DNA of 46,306 bases from CAYRIY01 sp964424335 (GCA_964424335.1 CAYRIY010000016.1:1-46306); one strand, 5' to 3'; positions 25,663 through 34,687 are shown, counted from the stretch's first letter. The notes: a model not told the origin generated them from the letters alone. Made by a program: numbers and translations.

Positions 25663-27351
25663 TCACAGGCGTACCTCGGATAGCTCTCGCTCCTCGGATG
25701 GGGCGGCGCCAAACTCTTGCTTGTAAGCCCGTGCAAACGCGGACGTCGAGTCGTAGCCTACTCTCTTGGCGATTTCGCCAACGGTGAGGTGGCGCAGATT
25801 GAGGAGCTGCCTTGCGTGCAACATGCGGAGGCGGCGTTGGTAGCGCAGCGGCGTGATGCCGAATGCCTCGCGAAAGAGGCGCAAGAGGTGGTATTTGCTG
25901 ACGGAGACGGCTCTGGCGATCTCGTCGAGGGTGATCGGGTCGCCGACGCGGGATTCGATCCATCGCTTGGCTTGCAGCACCGTCTCTTCCGCGGCGTCGG
26001 CGTGGCGGAGCTCTTGTTCGTGAGCCTGGGTGTGCAGGCTTGCAAGTAGTTCCATGAAGGCCGCTTTACACAGGAGCGACGCCTCGGGCCACGGGTGAAG
26101 CCAGTACTTTTCGATGCGCCTAGCTAGGGAAAACCAGACGTCGGGCGCTGACCTTTGCTCAAAGAGGTTGGGCCACGGGATCTTTTGGAGCGGTTCGTCG
26201 CGATCTGTCCCCCGTACCGTCACGTAAAAGTAAAACCAGAAAGTCTTGATGCCGGCAGCGCTTCGCATGTGGAGCTGGCTCCCTGGAGGGACGTAAAGGG
26301 CGGAACCTTCGCTGAGCTCAAAGGAGCGTCTATCTACGGACGCGGTGGCGGAACCTTCCTGCACGAGTGCGAGTGTGTGAGCATCTACCTGGGAAGCGGT
26401 CATCGTCCAACCTGGATAGTGGGTAAGGTTGTATGCCGCTTTGACGTGGACGTTCCAGCGGCCGGGGTTTGCGCCGTAATCGAGCGGGGTCGGTCGAGGA
26501 GTCAAACGCTCAACGAGAAAGTCGATAAAGTGACTTGCGTCGAGTTGGGTCACGACCCGGATTTCGTGCCCGCTTTCGTGATCCTGCAGCATCGTCCCCC
26601 GGCCAGGGCCCGACGTCAACACCCTGACCCGCGTCACTTCGGTCTTGGCATTGAGATTCCCACAGAGCAGGGCGACGACCATTGGATCAAGGATCTCCTG
26701 CCAGCCGAAGTTTTTCGCTTGACACCAAGTGTCGTAGAGATGGCACAGAGCTCGAGGTCCCCGAGCAACGGACGAAGCAAGTCGGTCTCGGTGCGGACGG
26801 AGCAAGCGGTGTCCGCGTGTCACTTCGTAGCCCAGCGCAGTCAGGCTCACGCCGTGAGCCAGCACAAAAGCGACCGATTCGGGATCGAGGCGGACGTTGT
26901 GTTCAGGGAGCGCTTGGCTGATCCATCCGCCCATGAAGTACGCGTCCTTGATGCGGTCTACGAGGTTTGGACTGCGGCGAAGAAGGGCGGCAAGGTTGGT
27001 CAACGGGCCCGCGAACGCCAGGGAGACGTCGTCGCGTTCTCGCAGCGTACGTTCCAAGAAGTCGACGGCGTGGTCAAATGTCGCGTCAGGGGTGGTCAGC
27101 GGCGCCCCGCCGTCCATGAGAAACTGAGCGTAAAGGCGTTCTTGACTCCCCTCGCCGTCTCCCGCGGCGACCGGAACGTCGTGGCGACCGTACGCGTCGA
27201 GTAAGTGACGGACGACGCGGGCGCGGCTGTAGCGGTTGTCCTGGGCAGTGGTGACTCCGAGCAGTTCGATCTCCGGGGAGCAAGCGGCGAGCGCGACCGC
27301 AAAAAAGTCGTCGATGCTGTGACCGATGTCGAGAATAACCGGAAGCTTCAT
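25663..27351 (-). CDS. Nucleoside hydrolase domain fused to AraC regulator
   Basis: A 562-residue fusion. Residues 1 to about 285 are an inosine-uridine-preferring nucleoside hydrolase: ILDIGHSIDDFFAVALA aligns with the family's DxDxGxDD motif, keeping D8, D14 and D15 but with Gly10 for the second Asp, and ILDPMVVALL supplies the distal calcium-ligand Asp. Residues about 295-420 look like an AraC-type cupin sensor. Residues about 455-555 are a double helix-turn-helix (LDEIARAVSVSKYHLLRLFREAFG and VGEIAKRVGYDSTSAFARAYKQEFG). It may bind a nucleoside or ribosyl ligand and regulate the divergent binding-protein gene. ATG 27351 is preferred because AAGGTGG lies about six bases upstream; GTG 27360 is the alternative. 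Confidence 0.9.
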   Translation of the reverse strand: MKLPVILDIGHSIDDFFAVALAACSPEIELLGVTTAQDNRYSRARVVRHLLDAYGRHDVPVAAGDGEGSQERLYAQFLMDGGAPLTTPDATFDHAVDFLERTLRERDDVSLAFAGPLTNLAALLRRSPNLVDRIKDAYFMGGWISQALPEHNVRLDPESVAFVLAHGVSLTALGYEVTRGHRLLRPHRDRLASSVARGPRALCHLYDTWCQAKNFGWQEILDPMVVALLCGNLNAKTEVTRVRVLTSGPGRGTMLQDHESGHEIRVVTQLDASHFIDFLVERLTPRPTPLDYGANPGRWNVHVKAAYNLTHYPGWTMTASQVDAHTLALVQEGSATASVDRRSFELSEGSALYVPPGSQLHMRSAAGIKTFWFYFYVTVRGTDRDEPLQKIPWPNLFEQRSAPDVWFSLARRIEKYWLHPWPEASLLCKAAFMELLASLHTQAHEQELRHADAAEETVLQAKRWIESRVGDPITLDEIARAVSVSKYHLLRLFREAFGITPLRYQRRLRMLHARQLLNLRHLTVGEIAKRVGYDSTSAFARAYKQEFGAAPSEERELSEVRL

Positions 27352-27375
27352 GGTCGCCACCTTCGGTGTTTCTTT

Positions 27376-27403
27376 GAACTGATAAACATAGCAATTTCAG
27401 TTC
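27376..27403. promoter_or_regulatory. Inverted repeat GAACTGA-N14-TCAGTTC
   Basis: Two perfect 7-base half-sites (27376-27382 and 27397-27403) have centres 21 bases apart, two helical turns. They lie between the divergent nucleoside hydrolase/AraC gene and the binding-protein gene at 27589, 25 bases upstream of the former, and are a candidate regulator-binding site. Confidence 0.45.
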
Positions 27404-27588
27404 CCATTTGGGCAATATTGGATGCAGGTCAGCGAGACCCATGTTTTCAATTATTTAGGGGACGTCGCCGAACTGACGCGCCCAATGGGCAGCATGGAGG
27501 TGAAAATGAGGTTCTGCCAATTGGTGCGCGAACCCTTGATTTTTCGATGAATCCTGATTTTGCCAAACCCATACAGGGAGGATCTGCT

Positions 27589-28842
27589 ATGCGCCTATTG
27601 GTTGTAATTGCAATCATCGCTACTTTGCTCATGCCTGCGGCCGTGTCCGCCCAAAGCGCGACCGACGACGTAGTGACGATTCGCGTCTGGGGCGGATGGG
27701 GCCATTTTCGCGAGACGACGCTGCTCAAAATTGTGGAGGCCTTTGAGGCGGCTCATCCCCATATCCGCGTCGAACTGCAAGAGGTCAACGGGGACATGGA
27801 GGGGCTGCAAGTGCAGTTGATCGGCGGCGTCGCCCCGGACGTCTACATGGTGCGCGCCGAGAGTATGCCGGTCTTTGTCGCCGAGGGTCTGGCTCATGAC
27901 CTCACGGCACTGTACGAGCGGGACATCCGGCTCGATGACTACCTGCCCGCGTGGGGCTCGGTCCTGTTTGACGGCCGGTTTTACGGCGTTCCCGCCGAAG
28001 GGGGCGGCTACCGGGAGGACGCGATGTTTGTCAATCGGGATATTTTTGCCCGTGCCGGAATCGTCCCGCCCGGTCCCAACGTAGAGGAAGCCATCACCTT
28101 CGACGAGTGGTTTGATATTGCACGCAGGCTCACCATCGACCGCAACGCTGACGGAGTCCCCGAGCAGTGGGGCACTCACTTCCGGACCACTCGCTGGTAC
28201 TTCTTCTTGCCGTCCAACGGCGTCAACGTCTTTACCGATGACCACAGTGACACGCTGATCGACACGCCCGAGGCGATCGAGGTTCTCGACATATTGCAGC
28301 GGATCAACACCAACTACAACGCGCCCAACACCTATTGGTTCGAGAACGAGGCGAACGTCGCTACCAACATCTATTGGCGCTCTCGCGTCTCGGCCGGGGC
28401 GCCCGAAAACATCCAGGACAAGTTTGACTGGAGCGTTGCGCCGATGCCCGCGGGCCTGGCTGGATCCGTGGGGCTTACCAAGATGAATCCGTTCGTGATC
28501 AACCCGAGCACGGAGCATTTGGAGGAAGCGTGGGCGTTTCTGCGGTTCTTCCTGTCCGAGGCGGGGCAGACGATCAACGCGGACGACGACCGGGCCTCGG
28601 TGCTCAAGTCGGTCGCCCTTGATCCCAAGTACGTCTTCCTCGACGGCCCGCCATACAACCTAATGCCGTTCTTGGGTGGCGACGCCGTCGATGTCATGCT
28701 GCAGTTTGAGCCGTCGGGCGTCCGCAGACCTCAAGCGGTCTCGGATGCGCTGAATCAGCTTTGGCGGAACGAAATTCCCGCCGAGACGGCTGCCGCGCAA
28801 ATGGCGGAGGCGTGGCGCAACGTCCTTAGGGGCGGAAACTAA
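27589..28842 (+). CDS. Extracellular sugar-binding protein (ABC family 1)
   Basis: A 417-residue family 1 solute-binding protein with an uncleaved start MRLLVVIAIIATLLMPAAV, a signal peptidase I site near VSAQS and no lipobox. The mature start VTIRVWGGWGHF, AFEAAHPHIRVEL and GGVAPDVYMV is typical. GGGAGG at 27576-27581 stands seven bases before ATG 27589; the open frame upstream to 27205 is not supported. The divergent nucleoside hydrolase/AraC protein is the likely regulator. A strong hairpin follows, after which the assembly gap begins, so permease genes could lie in the gap. Confidence 0.93.
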   Translation: MRLLVVIAIIATLLMPAAVSAQSATDDVVTIRVWGGWGHFRETTLLKIVEAFEAAHPHIRVELQEVNGDMEGLQVQLIGGVAPDVYMVRAESMPVFVAEGLAHDLTALYERDIRLDDYLPAWGSVLFDGRFYGVPAEGGGYREDAMFVNRDIFARAGIVPPGPNVEEAITFDEWFDIARRLTIDRNADGVPEQWGTHFRTTRWYFFLPSNGVNVFTDDHSDTLIDTPEAIEVLDILQRINTNYNAPNTYWFENEANVATNIYWRSRVSAGAPENIQDKFDWSVAPMPAGLAGSVGLTKMNPFVINPSTEHLEEAWAFLRFFLSEAGQTINADDDRASVLKSVALDPKYVFLDGPPYNLMPFLGGDAVDVMLQFEPSGVRRPQAVSDALNQLWRNEIPAETAAAQMAEAWRNVLRGGN

Positions 28843-28869
28843 CGAGCGAGGCCGAGATATCGTAGGCAC

Positions 28870-28916
28870 GTCCACGGGGAGCTTAGGGATGCACGAATCC
28901 TTTGGCCCCCGTGGAC
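28870..28916 (+). terminator. Two-tier hairpin directly at the assembly gap
   Basis: GTCCACGGGG (28870-28879) pairs perfectly with CCCCGTGGAC (28907-28916); an inner stem AGGGAT/ATCCTT (28885-28890, 28897-28902, one G-T wobble) caps it. It is 27 bases after the binding-protein stop. A T tail cannot be seen because the N run begins at the next base. Confidence 0.55.
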
Positions 28917-29016
28917 NNNNNNNNNNNNNNNNNNNNNNNNNNNNNNNNNNNNNNNNNNNNNNNNNNNNNNNNNNNNNNNNNNNNNNNNNNNNNNNNNNNN
29001 NNNNNNNNNNNNNNNN
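28917..29016. other. Assembly gap of 100 N
   Basis: Exactly 100 undetermined bases, the usual placeholder for a scaffold gap of unknown size. Reading frames that cross it are artefacts, and neighbours on the two sides should not be taken as adjacent. Confidence 0.97.
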
Positions 29017-29795
29017 TAATCCTTTACTTTGGCCCACACCTCGCGTGACCGCCACATCGGGAAGTACGTCTTGAGGTACTGCTGATACGCGAGGTTCGCT
29101 TCAGACCACATATTCAGATCCTCGTATGTTGCTGCAATTTCCATTAGTAGCTGGGCATGTATGGGCTCGCCGGCCACCTTATTGATGACTGCGCGTAGGA
29201 AGCTCGTGTCCCACGTCGACGAGAAGATGGGTATGTCAAGGCCGGGCACAAGCGTTGCGGCCTCTGCATCATAAGGATGGCGAACGTAAAATTCGTCCGG
29301 TTTGGTTGCGTCGATCACTTGCCGGAGCAACTTTATGTAAACCAATGGAGAGTTTGTGGGACAGCCGAGATCAGCAGTACCCGGGCCCCACCGAGTTTGT
29401 GCGCGGGCGGCATAGACGTGCCACACAGGTCGAACAGGATTCTTTTGAAGCACTGCTTCCACCACATCGAGCAGCCGGAGGGCGTCAACACATTGTAGTT
29501 GGCGCGAACCGTCCAAGAGCATGGAAATCGCCGAACTGACATTCGGGTGAAATGGAAACAGTATCGTAAAGTCGGACAGGCGCTGCAAATGAACTGAAGG
29601 GTCGGGGTGATCTGCGTGTTCCCATAGGATGTCAGGGTCAATGGATGTACTTTGGGCAACGCCGAAGGCTGAAAAGGCGAATACGGCAACAACCAGTCCC
29701 ACCACCAACTTTCGCGACCGGGTGCGCCGAGCAAGATTCAGCGGCACTGAGCGCTGATTGACTGTCAACGAGGATGGACCGATCCGGCGTAACAT
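29017..29795 (-). CDS. Secreted protein with TPR-like end, truncated by the gap
   Basis: The visible about 259 residues were not assigned to a family. The start MLRRIGPSS is followed by a basic and hydrophobic segment RKLVVGLVVAVFAFSAFGVAQS that looks like a signal peptide. The mature part has a motif of TPR character, LLMEIAATYEDLNMWSEANLA YQQYLKTYF, in its last third. The coding region runs into the gap, so the C-terminus is missing. Composition is more AT-rich than in neighbours. The start is uncertain because the ribosome binding site is weak; the open frame continues upstream to 29948 without support. Its role is unknown. Confidence 0.6.
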
Positions 29796-29925
29796 CTCAA
29801 AAGCTGTCGCCTCACGTTCAGGTCTTGTTCCGAAGTGACAGATGTTTTCGTTAAATTTGGGCTTGCGACCTCCCCCAGTAGGTCTGGTACGGGTCCCTTG
29901 GCCAAATTTGTGGCCATTTCCGCTG

Positions 29926-30774
29926 TCACTCCAAGTTGAGCTCGCCAAGGATGTTGCGGTGAATGATCGCCTCGATATGGTCAGGATCGACGATTGGAAA
30001 CCTCGTGCCCTCGACGAATCGGTTGATGCTCCTTAGGCCCTCGATGGTTTCGTCGACCTTGGTGACGGGAAAGTCGGTGCCGAAGATCAGCTTGTGCATG
30101 ACGCCGTACTCTTGGCAGAGCATGAGCGAGTTGTACAACTGCCAGGGGCGGTAGTAGAGGCCGGAGATATCCGTGTAGACGTGAGGATGCTTACGCACGA
30201 GGGCGATCGTCTCGACTTCCCATGGGTGCCCGAGGTGGGCGACGATTATGCGAAGGTCGGGGAAGGCAATGGCGACGTCTTCGAGCATTTCCGGGTGGGC
30301 GTACTTGAGCGGCGCAACGCGAGGAAACGTCGTCCCCTGGTGGACGAGCATGGGGATGCCGTGGCGTTCGGCGTACGCGTAGATGGGCAGCGCCCTTGGG
30401 TCCATGGGGTGAAAGGCCTGGTAAATCGGGCTCATCTTGAGACCACGTAAGCCAAGCTCCTGATGGGCCCGCTCCATTTCCTGCATCGCGTGAGGGTCGT
30501 GCGGATCGACGGACATAAACCCGATGAAACGATTGGGATCTGTCTTCACGTACTCGGCAACGTAGTCGTTTGGCACCTCAAAGTCGAGAGCGATGCTTTT
30601 GAAGGCCAATACGACGGCGCGGTCCACCTTGGAGAGCTCCTCGCGGTGCGCGTCGAGCGTGGTCGCGATCGAAACGCCTGAGCTGCGCATCCGGCGGGAC
30701 TCTTCGAGAAACACAGGTCCCCAGTGCTCCTCGGTGCCGACGTGCGTGTGGTAGTCGATCAGCACGGCCCTCAC
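29926..30774 (-). CDS. Amidohydrolase-2 family TIM-barrel hydrolase
   Basis: A 282-residue amidohydrolase with the metal motifs DYHTHVG, LVHQG, VAHLGHPWE and FGTDFPV, spaced as in the amidohydrolase-2 family that includes decarboxylases and sugar lactonases. It contains no signal peptide. As the last gene of the minus-strand operon that starts at 34607 it would hydrolyse a lactone or decarboxylate an acid made by the Gfo/Idh/MocA oxidoreductase. Starts at GTG 30774 and GTG 30765 are both possible; AAAGG suits the latter slightly better. Confidence 0.9.
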   Translation of the reverse strand: MRAVLIDYHTHVGTEEHWGPVFLEESRRMRSSGVSIATTLDAHREELSKVDRAVVLAFKSIALDFEVPNDYVAEYVKTDPNRFIGFMSVDPHDPHAMQEMERAHQELGLRGLKMSPIYQAFHPMDPRALPIYAYAERHGIPMLVHQGTTFPRVAPLKYAHPEMLEDVAIAFPDLRIIVAHLGHPWEVETIALVRKHPHVYTDISGLYYRPWQLYNSLMLCQEYGVMHKLIFGTDFPVTKVDETIEGLRSINRFVEGTRFPIVDPDHIEAIIHRNILGELNLE

Positions 30775-30833
30775 CTTTTCTCGATATCAGTATCCATTGC
30801 TGAATTGAGATCTGGTCGGTCGCCTTTCCGTGC

Positions 30834-31676
30834 TTATCCTGCCTGATGTACGGATCTCATGCCGGCGCCGTGCGCCCTCAAAAACCCATCGGCGTCGTGG
30901 TCGGGGTCGCCCGGCTTAAAGATGCGCTCCAGCGAGAGCGTCCCGGCAAAGCCGGCTTCGGCGAGCAACTGATCGATCTCGCGCAAAGGAAAGTTCCCCT
31001 TGCCGTAGTCATCGCAGTACTCGGAAACAATTTCACCGTCCTCTTTACGAGTAAGGTGGAGATCGCGCGTGTGAACGTGCTTGATCCTTTTGGGCCCAAG
31101 CAGGCGAAAGGACTCCTCGATCGACTCGCCGACCGCGACGGTGTGCATCGTGTCCCACAAGGCGGCGAGCTCCGGAGCATCGACTTCGTCGAGCACACGG
31201 CCGACCATTCTCGCTGCTCGAAACCGATCGTGCGTTTCGAGGAGAACCTGCACGTCCGCTCCCTTGAGCGCCGCCGCGGCCTCCGACAGTGTTTCGCTCG
31301 CGAGTGCGACACGAACATCTTCCGTGAGGTCGTCTTTGCCGCGGCCAAAGATGCGCATGTATGGCGCCCCGACCAAGCGACATAGGTCCACGACTCGCTT
31401 CATCTCGTCGATTACAGCGATTCGCTCCGGTCCGCCGGGCACGGCCACGCTGATGCCCGTCGCAATGCATGGAATGTCCACGCCCGCGTCTTCCGCCATG
31501 TGGCGCGCCTCTCGGATCTGACTCGCCGGGGCGTCCGGTTCGATGCCGTGTCCGTGGCCCCAGTTGATCCTCGGGTCAAAGGACTGAAAACCGTACTTCT
31601 GGCACGCTGAGACGACTTCGCGCATCGAAAAATCGGGGCAGGTCGAGCTCATGAACCCGATCTTGAATGTTGCCAT
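30834..31676 (-). CDS. Sugar phosphate isomerase/epimerase-like TIM barrel
   Basis: A 280-residue protein of the xylose-isomerase-like TIM-barrel family (AP endonuclease 2/IolE-like fold). Signature pieces are FKIGFMSSTCPDFSMREVVSAC, VQVLLETHDRF, ELAALWDTMHTV, IKHVHTRDLH and GTLSLERIF, which provide Glu, Asp and His metal ligands in the usual order. GAGGTG about eight bases upstream supports ATG 31676. It lies 12 bases after the next isomerase-like gene, in one operon. These proteins isomerise or epimerise keto sugars; the substrate is unknown. Confidence 0.9.
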   Translation of the reverse strand: MATFKIGFMSSTCPDFSMREVVSACQKYGFQSFDPRINWGHGHGIEPDAPASQIREARHMAEDAGVDIPCIATGISVAVPGGPERIAVIDEMKRVVDLCRLVGAPYMRIFGRGKDDLTEDVRVALASETLSEAAAALKGADVQVLLETHDRFRAARMVGRVLDEVDAPELAALWDTMHTVAVGESIEESFRLLGPKRIKHVHTRDLHLTRKEDGEIVSEYCDDYGKGNFPLREIDQLLAEAGFAGTLSLERIFKPGDPDHDADGFLRAHGAGMRSVHQAG

Positions 31677-31688
31677 GGAGTGGTCACC

Positions 31689-32543
31689 TCAAGGTTCCTG
31701 GAGTTGAATGCCCGCCTCGCTTGCCAATCGCCGCAACGCGGCAACGGACTGCTTCATTCCTTCCACCGTGTCGCCGTCTGGGGCGTAGTGGGGTTCAAGC
31801 GTCAACGGCCCGTCGTAGACGGTCGCGATCCGTCGCAACTCCTGCACATAACCGACGCTTCCCTCGCCGATCAGGGCTGGAACGGCCCGAGAGCCATCGT
31901 GCAGCGCATCCTTGATGTGGACGAGCGCGATGCGGTCCCCGATTGCCCTCAGATCCTCCTCCCTCGGGGGCATTCCGGCGTACGCGGAGTTACCCGGATC
32001 ATAGATGAAGGTGAGGCGAGGATCGGGGATGCGCTCTGCGGCCGCGGCGAGGTCGGCCGAGGTCCGGATCATGCATGCGCCTTCGTTTTCGAGGCTGAGC
32101 TCGACGCCTGTCCCTTCGGCTTCGCCGAGGCACTCCTGCACGGCCTTTGCAAGTGCATCCCAAAAGTCAACGCCCTCGTGATGCCAAAAGGAGAAGAGCC
32201 GCATTCTGGGCGCTCCAAAGGCTTTGGCGATCTCGGCGCCCCGTTTGATCAAGCGCACGTGTTCTTCGTAGGGCATCTCCCTTGCTTGGTGCATGGGCCC
32301 TCCGGCCCCGGCGTCTAGGCCCGGCATGACGCATTTTAGAAACGGAGTGGCAAGCCCGCATACCTGCATGCCGTAGCGGTCGAGGAGCTTTTTCGCATCC
32401 TCGACCTGGTCGTCGCTCAGGTCGATCACGTTGATGCCGTCGACGCTCCGCATCTCCACGAAGCGGATGCCGAGCGCCGCGCCGATCTCGAGGCTTTCTT
32501 GGAAACTCACCTTCATCTCGTCAGGAAGGTAGGAAATGTACAC
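31689..32543 (-). CDS. Sugar phosphate isomerase/epimerase-like TIM barrel
   Basis: A 284-residue member of the same fold as its neighbours. Diagnostic pieces are ALGIRFVEMRSVDGINV, the metal-binding VELSLENEGACM, LTFIYDPGNSAYAG, IALVHIKDA and GPLTLEPHY. The GTG start at 32543 has GGGAGG seven bases upstream. It precedes the isomerase-like gene at 31676 by 12 bases. Similarity to the other two TIM barrels in the operon is low enough that they probably act on successive intermediates rather than being recent copies. Confidence 0.9.
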   Translation of the reverse strand: MYISYLPDEMKVSFQESLEIGAALGIRFVEMRSVDGINVIDLSDDQVEDAKKLLDRYGMQVCGLATPFLKCVMPGLDAGAGGPMHQAREMPYEEHVRLIKRGAEIAKAFGAPRMRLFSFWHHEGVDFWDALAKAVQECLGEAEGTGVELSLENEGACMIRTSADLAAAAERIPDPRLTFIYDPGNSAYAGMPPREEDLRAIGDRIALVHIKDALHDGSRAVPALIGEGSVGYVQELRRIATVYDGPLTLEPHYAPDGDTVEGMKQSVAALRRLASEAGIQLQEP

Positions 32544-32667
32544 CGCGCTGCCTCCCGAATGTCCTTAGAAAATCCGAATAGCTGATGTCCCCACTTGCCG
32601 CCCCCGGATTTTCATCCGCTCGTGGCCTCGCCACGCAGAACAGGTGGGGCGGCCAAGTGGGTGAATC

Positions 32668-33756
32668 TTACGACCTAAGCTCTGCAAAGAGTTGGTCGAC
32701 CTCTGCCCGGTCGCACGGCAGGTCGACGGCACGCTCGCGCAGGCCTGAAAGGTGCATGGCGTTTGCAAGCTCGAGGGCGTTGCGGCCGTCTTCACCCGTG
32801 GCGATGAGCGGCTCGCCCAACTTGACGGCCCTTGCAAACTGCCGTGTGACCTCGAGGTGTCCTCCACGGCCCTCCTCGACTTCGACGTCTTCCCAGTTTG
32901 ACTCAAAAGGCGATTCCTTGCGATCCGCCGTCGTGAGAATGTCTTCGGAGATCGGCTTGGCGTAGCGGCAAATCTTGAGCTGGCGGCCTTCGAGGACGAG
33001 TCTGCCTCGATCCCCTTGGATCTCGATGCGGTTTTTACCGAGCGGGTCGGCGGTGGTGGATCGGAAGTACCCGACCTTGGCGCCGTCGTATTCCATGATG
33101 GCGTGGACGGTGTTTTCGACTTCGATGCGGTGGATACGGGTCTTGAGCACGGCTTGGACGCGCCTTGGCAGGCCCATGAGCCACTGCCACAGGTCGAGGT
33201 TGTGCGGGGCCTGGTTTGCCAAAATGCCTCCGCCCTCGCCTTTCCACGTGCCGCGCCACGAGCCGGAGTCGTAGTAGGATTGGAGGCGGTACCAGCCCGT
33301 GCTGATCATTTCAAACTCCCAGATGTCGCCAATCGCGCCGCCGTCGACGAGTTCCTTCAATTTGATGTGAACCGGATGCGTGCGCTGGTTGAACATCACG
33401 CCGAGCAGCACGCCGGCTTCACGGGCGGCGTCGATCATCGCATCGGCCTCGGACAAGGTGACGCTGATCGGCTTTTCGGAGAGGATGTGGACGCCTGCCT
33501 TGGCGGCGTCGATCGCGATCGGCGCATGAAACGGGTGAGGAACCGCGATGAGCACCGCTTCAGGTTTCGCGCCATCCAGGAGGTCTTGGTGGGAGTAAAA
33601 GCCGGGAACGCCGGTCTCCTGCGAGACCTGATCCACTGCGGTCCGATTGACATCCACGACGCCGACAACTTCTACGAAATCTGCCCCAAGCAGGCCTCTG
33701 AGGTGCGAGCGGCCCATCCCGCCCAATCCGACGAGGCCTAAACGTAGAGGTTCCAA
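32668..33756 (-). CDS. Gfo/Idh/MocA family oxidoreductase
   Basis: A 362-residue NAD(P)-dependent sugar or inositol dehydrogenase of the classical type: Rossmann motif LGLVGLGGMGRSH and catalytic HILSEKPISVT, with the EKP Lys intact, unlike the two GH109-like proteins in this window. The family's later motifs NQRTHPVH and GILANQAPHNLDLWQWLMG are also present. The start is TTG 33756 with GGAG about nine bases upstream. Within the operon it probably oxidises a sugar hydroxyl to a ketone for the isomerase-like enzymes. Confidence 0.93.
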   Translation of the reverse strand: MEPLRLGLVGLGGMGRSHLRGLLGADFVEVVGVVDVNRTAVDQVSQETGVPGFYSHQDLLDGAKPEAVLIAVPHPFHAPIAIDAAKAGVHILSEKPISVTLSEADAMIDAAREAGVLLGVMFNQRTHPVHIKLKELVDGGAIGDIWEFEMISTGWYRLQSYYDSGSWRGTWKGEGGGILANQAPHNLDLWQWLMGLPRRVQAVLKTRIHRIEVENTVHAIMEYDGAKVGYFRSTTADPLGKNRIEIQGDRGRLVLEGRQLKICRYAKPISEDILTTADRKESPFESNWEDVEVEEGRGGHLEVTRQFARAVKLGEPLIATGEDGRNALELANAMHLSGLRERAVDLPCDRAEVDQLFAELRS

Positions 33757-33818
33757 CTACTTCATCTCCTTTTAGAGTTAAGGTTGTAACGCCCGGCGGA
33801 TCTTTGCATGCACAGTTT

Positions 33819-34607
33819 TCACGAAAGGATTTCGCGCATCCGCCGTGCCATTTCGATTTGAAAGTCCCAGTCCCCGGGAACTTCGTGGATGAACCCACTG
33901 TCGTAACCGGTGGCGCGAATGTCGTTCATCAAAGTCTTCCAGTCGGTGTCGCCCTCGAGGAGAGGAACGAAGGCGTGCTCTCTGCGTTTGAAGTCCTTAA
34001 AGTGGATGCGGGTGATCCGAGTGCCGAGCTCCCGCACCCAATGCTCGGGAAAGCCGTACGCCATCATGTTTGCGGTGTCGAGATAGCACCCGACCCAGGG
34101 GCTTCCGATTTCATCGAGGAAGGTCCGCATCTCGAGCGGGCTTAGGAGAAACTTGTTCCACACGTTTTCGAGGCCGATCTTGACCTTGTGCTCCGCCGCA
34201 AGTTCGGCCGCCTCCCGCAAGACGGCCTGCAAAGCGTCCCACGCCTCTTGGTAGGTGCCTTGGGGCGTAAGCTGTCCGGGGTGAAGGAGCATGCCGCCTG
34301 TCCCGAGGGCGCCGGCGATCTCGATCGTCCTATGTAACGCCCGCTTACCCTTGGCTCGCTCCTGCGGGTCTCTTGAGAGCAGGTTGCCGCTGTCCGCATA
34401 GCGGCCAAGAATGCTCGTGATCTCGACGCCCGCTTCCTGAAACCGGCCTTTGATCTCCTCGATCTCGGCGGGACTGGCATTGATGTCGGGATCTCCGCCC
34501 TCCGTAAAGGTGAGCTCCACGATGTTGTATCCCGCTTCTTGGCAGAGTTTGAGGACTTGGTCGAGCGAGAGCTTCGAGAGAATGATCTGTGTGACGCCGA
34601 TCTTCAC
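33819..34607 (-). CDS. Sugar phosphate isomerase/epimerase-like TIM barrel
   Basis: A 262-residue xylose-isomerase-like TIM barrel and the first gene of the five-gene minus-strand operon. Key pieces are LCQEAGYNIVELTFTEGG, VKIGLENVWNKFLLSP, VGCYLDTANMMAYG, ITRIHFKDFKRREH and GFIHEVPG, giving the Glu-Asp-His-Glu metal site of hydroxypyruvate isomerase/tagatose-epimerase relatives. The GTG start at 34607 has AGGGTG upstream. An extended -10 is found 85 bases upstream at 34692-34697. Confidence 0.91.
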   Translation of the reverse strand: MKIGVTQIILSKLSLDQVLKLCQEAGYNIVELTFTEGGDPDINASPAEIEEIKGRFQEAGVEITSILGRYADSGNLLSRDPQERAKGKRALHRTIEIAGALGTGGMLLHPGQLTPQGTYQEAWDALQAVLREAAELAAEHKVKIGLENVWNKFLLSPLEMRTFLDEIGSPWVGCYLDTANMMAYGFPEHWVRELGTRITRIHFKDFKRREHAFVPLLEGDTDWKTLMNDIRATGYDSGFIHEVPGDWDFQIEMARRMREILS

Positions 34608-34687
34608 GAGTGAGGCACCCTTTCATGCAGGAAAATGGGAGGTGGCGACGCTTTTTGTCAAAGCAGTCGACATCGGTTTGCCATAGT

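Noticed and set aside
26155..27204. Plus-strand frame opposite the nucleoside hydrolase/AraC gene
   Set aside because: Antisense to clear nucleoside hydrolase motifs and without domain features.
28839..29948. Minus-strand reading frame spanning the N gap
   Set aside because: The frame crosses 100 undetermined bases and joins sequence downstream of the binding protein to an unrelated secreted protein; only 29017-29795 is kept as a partial gene.
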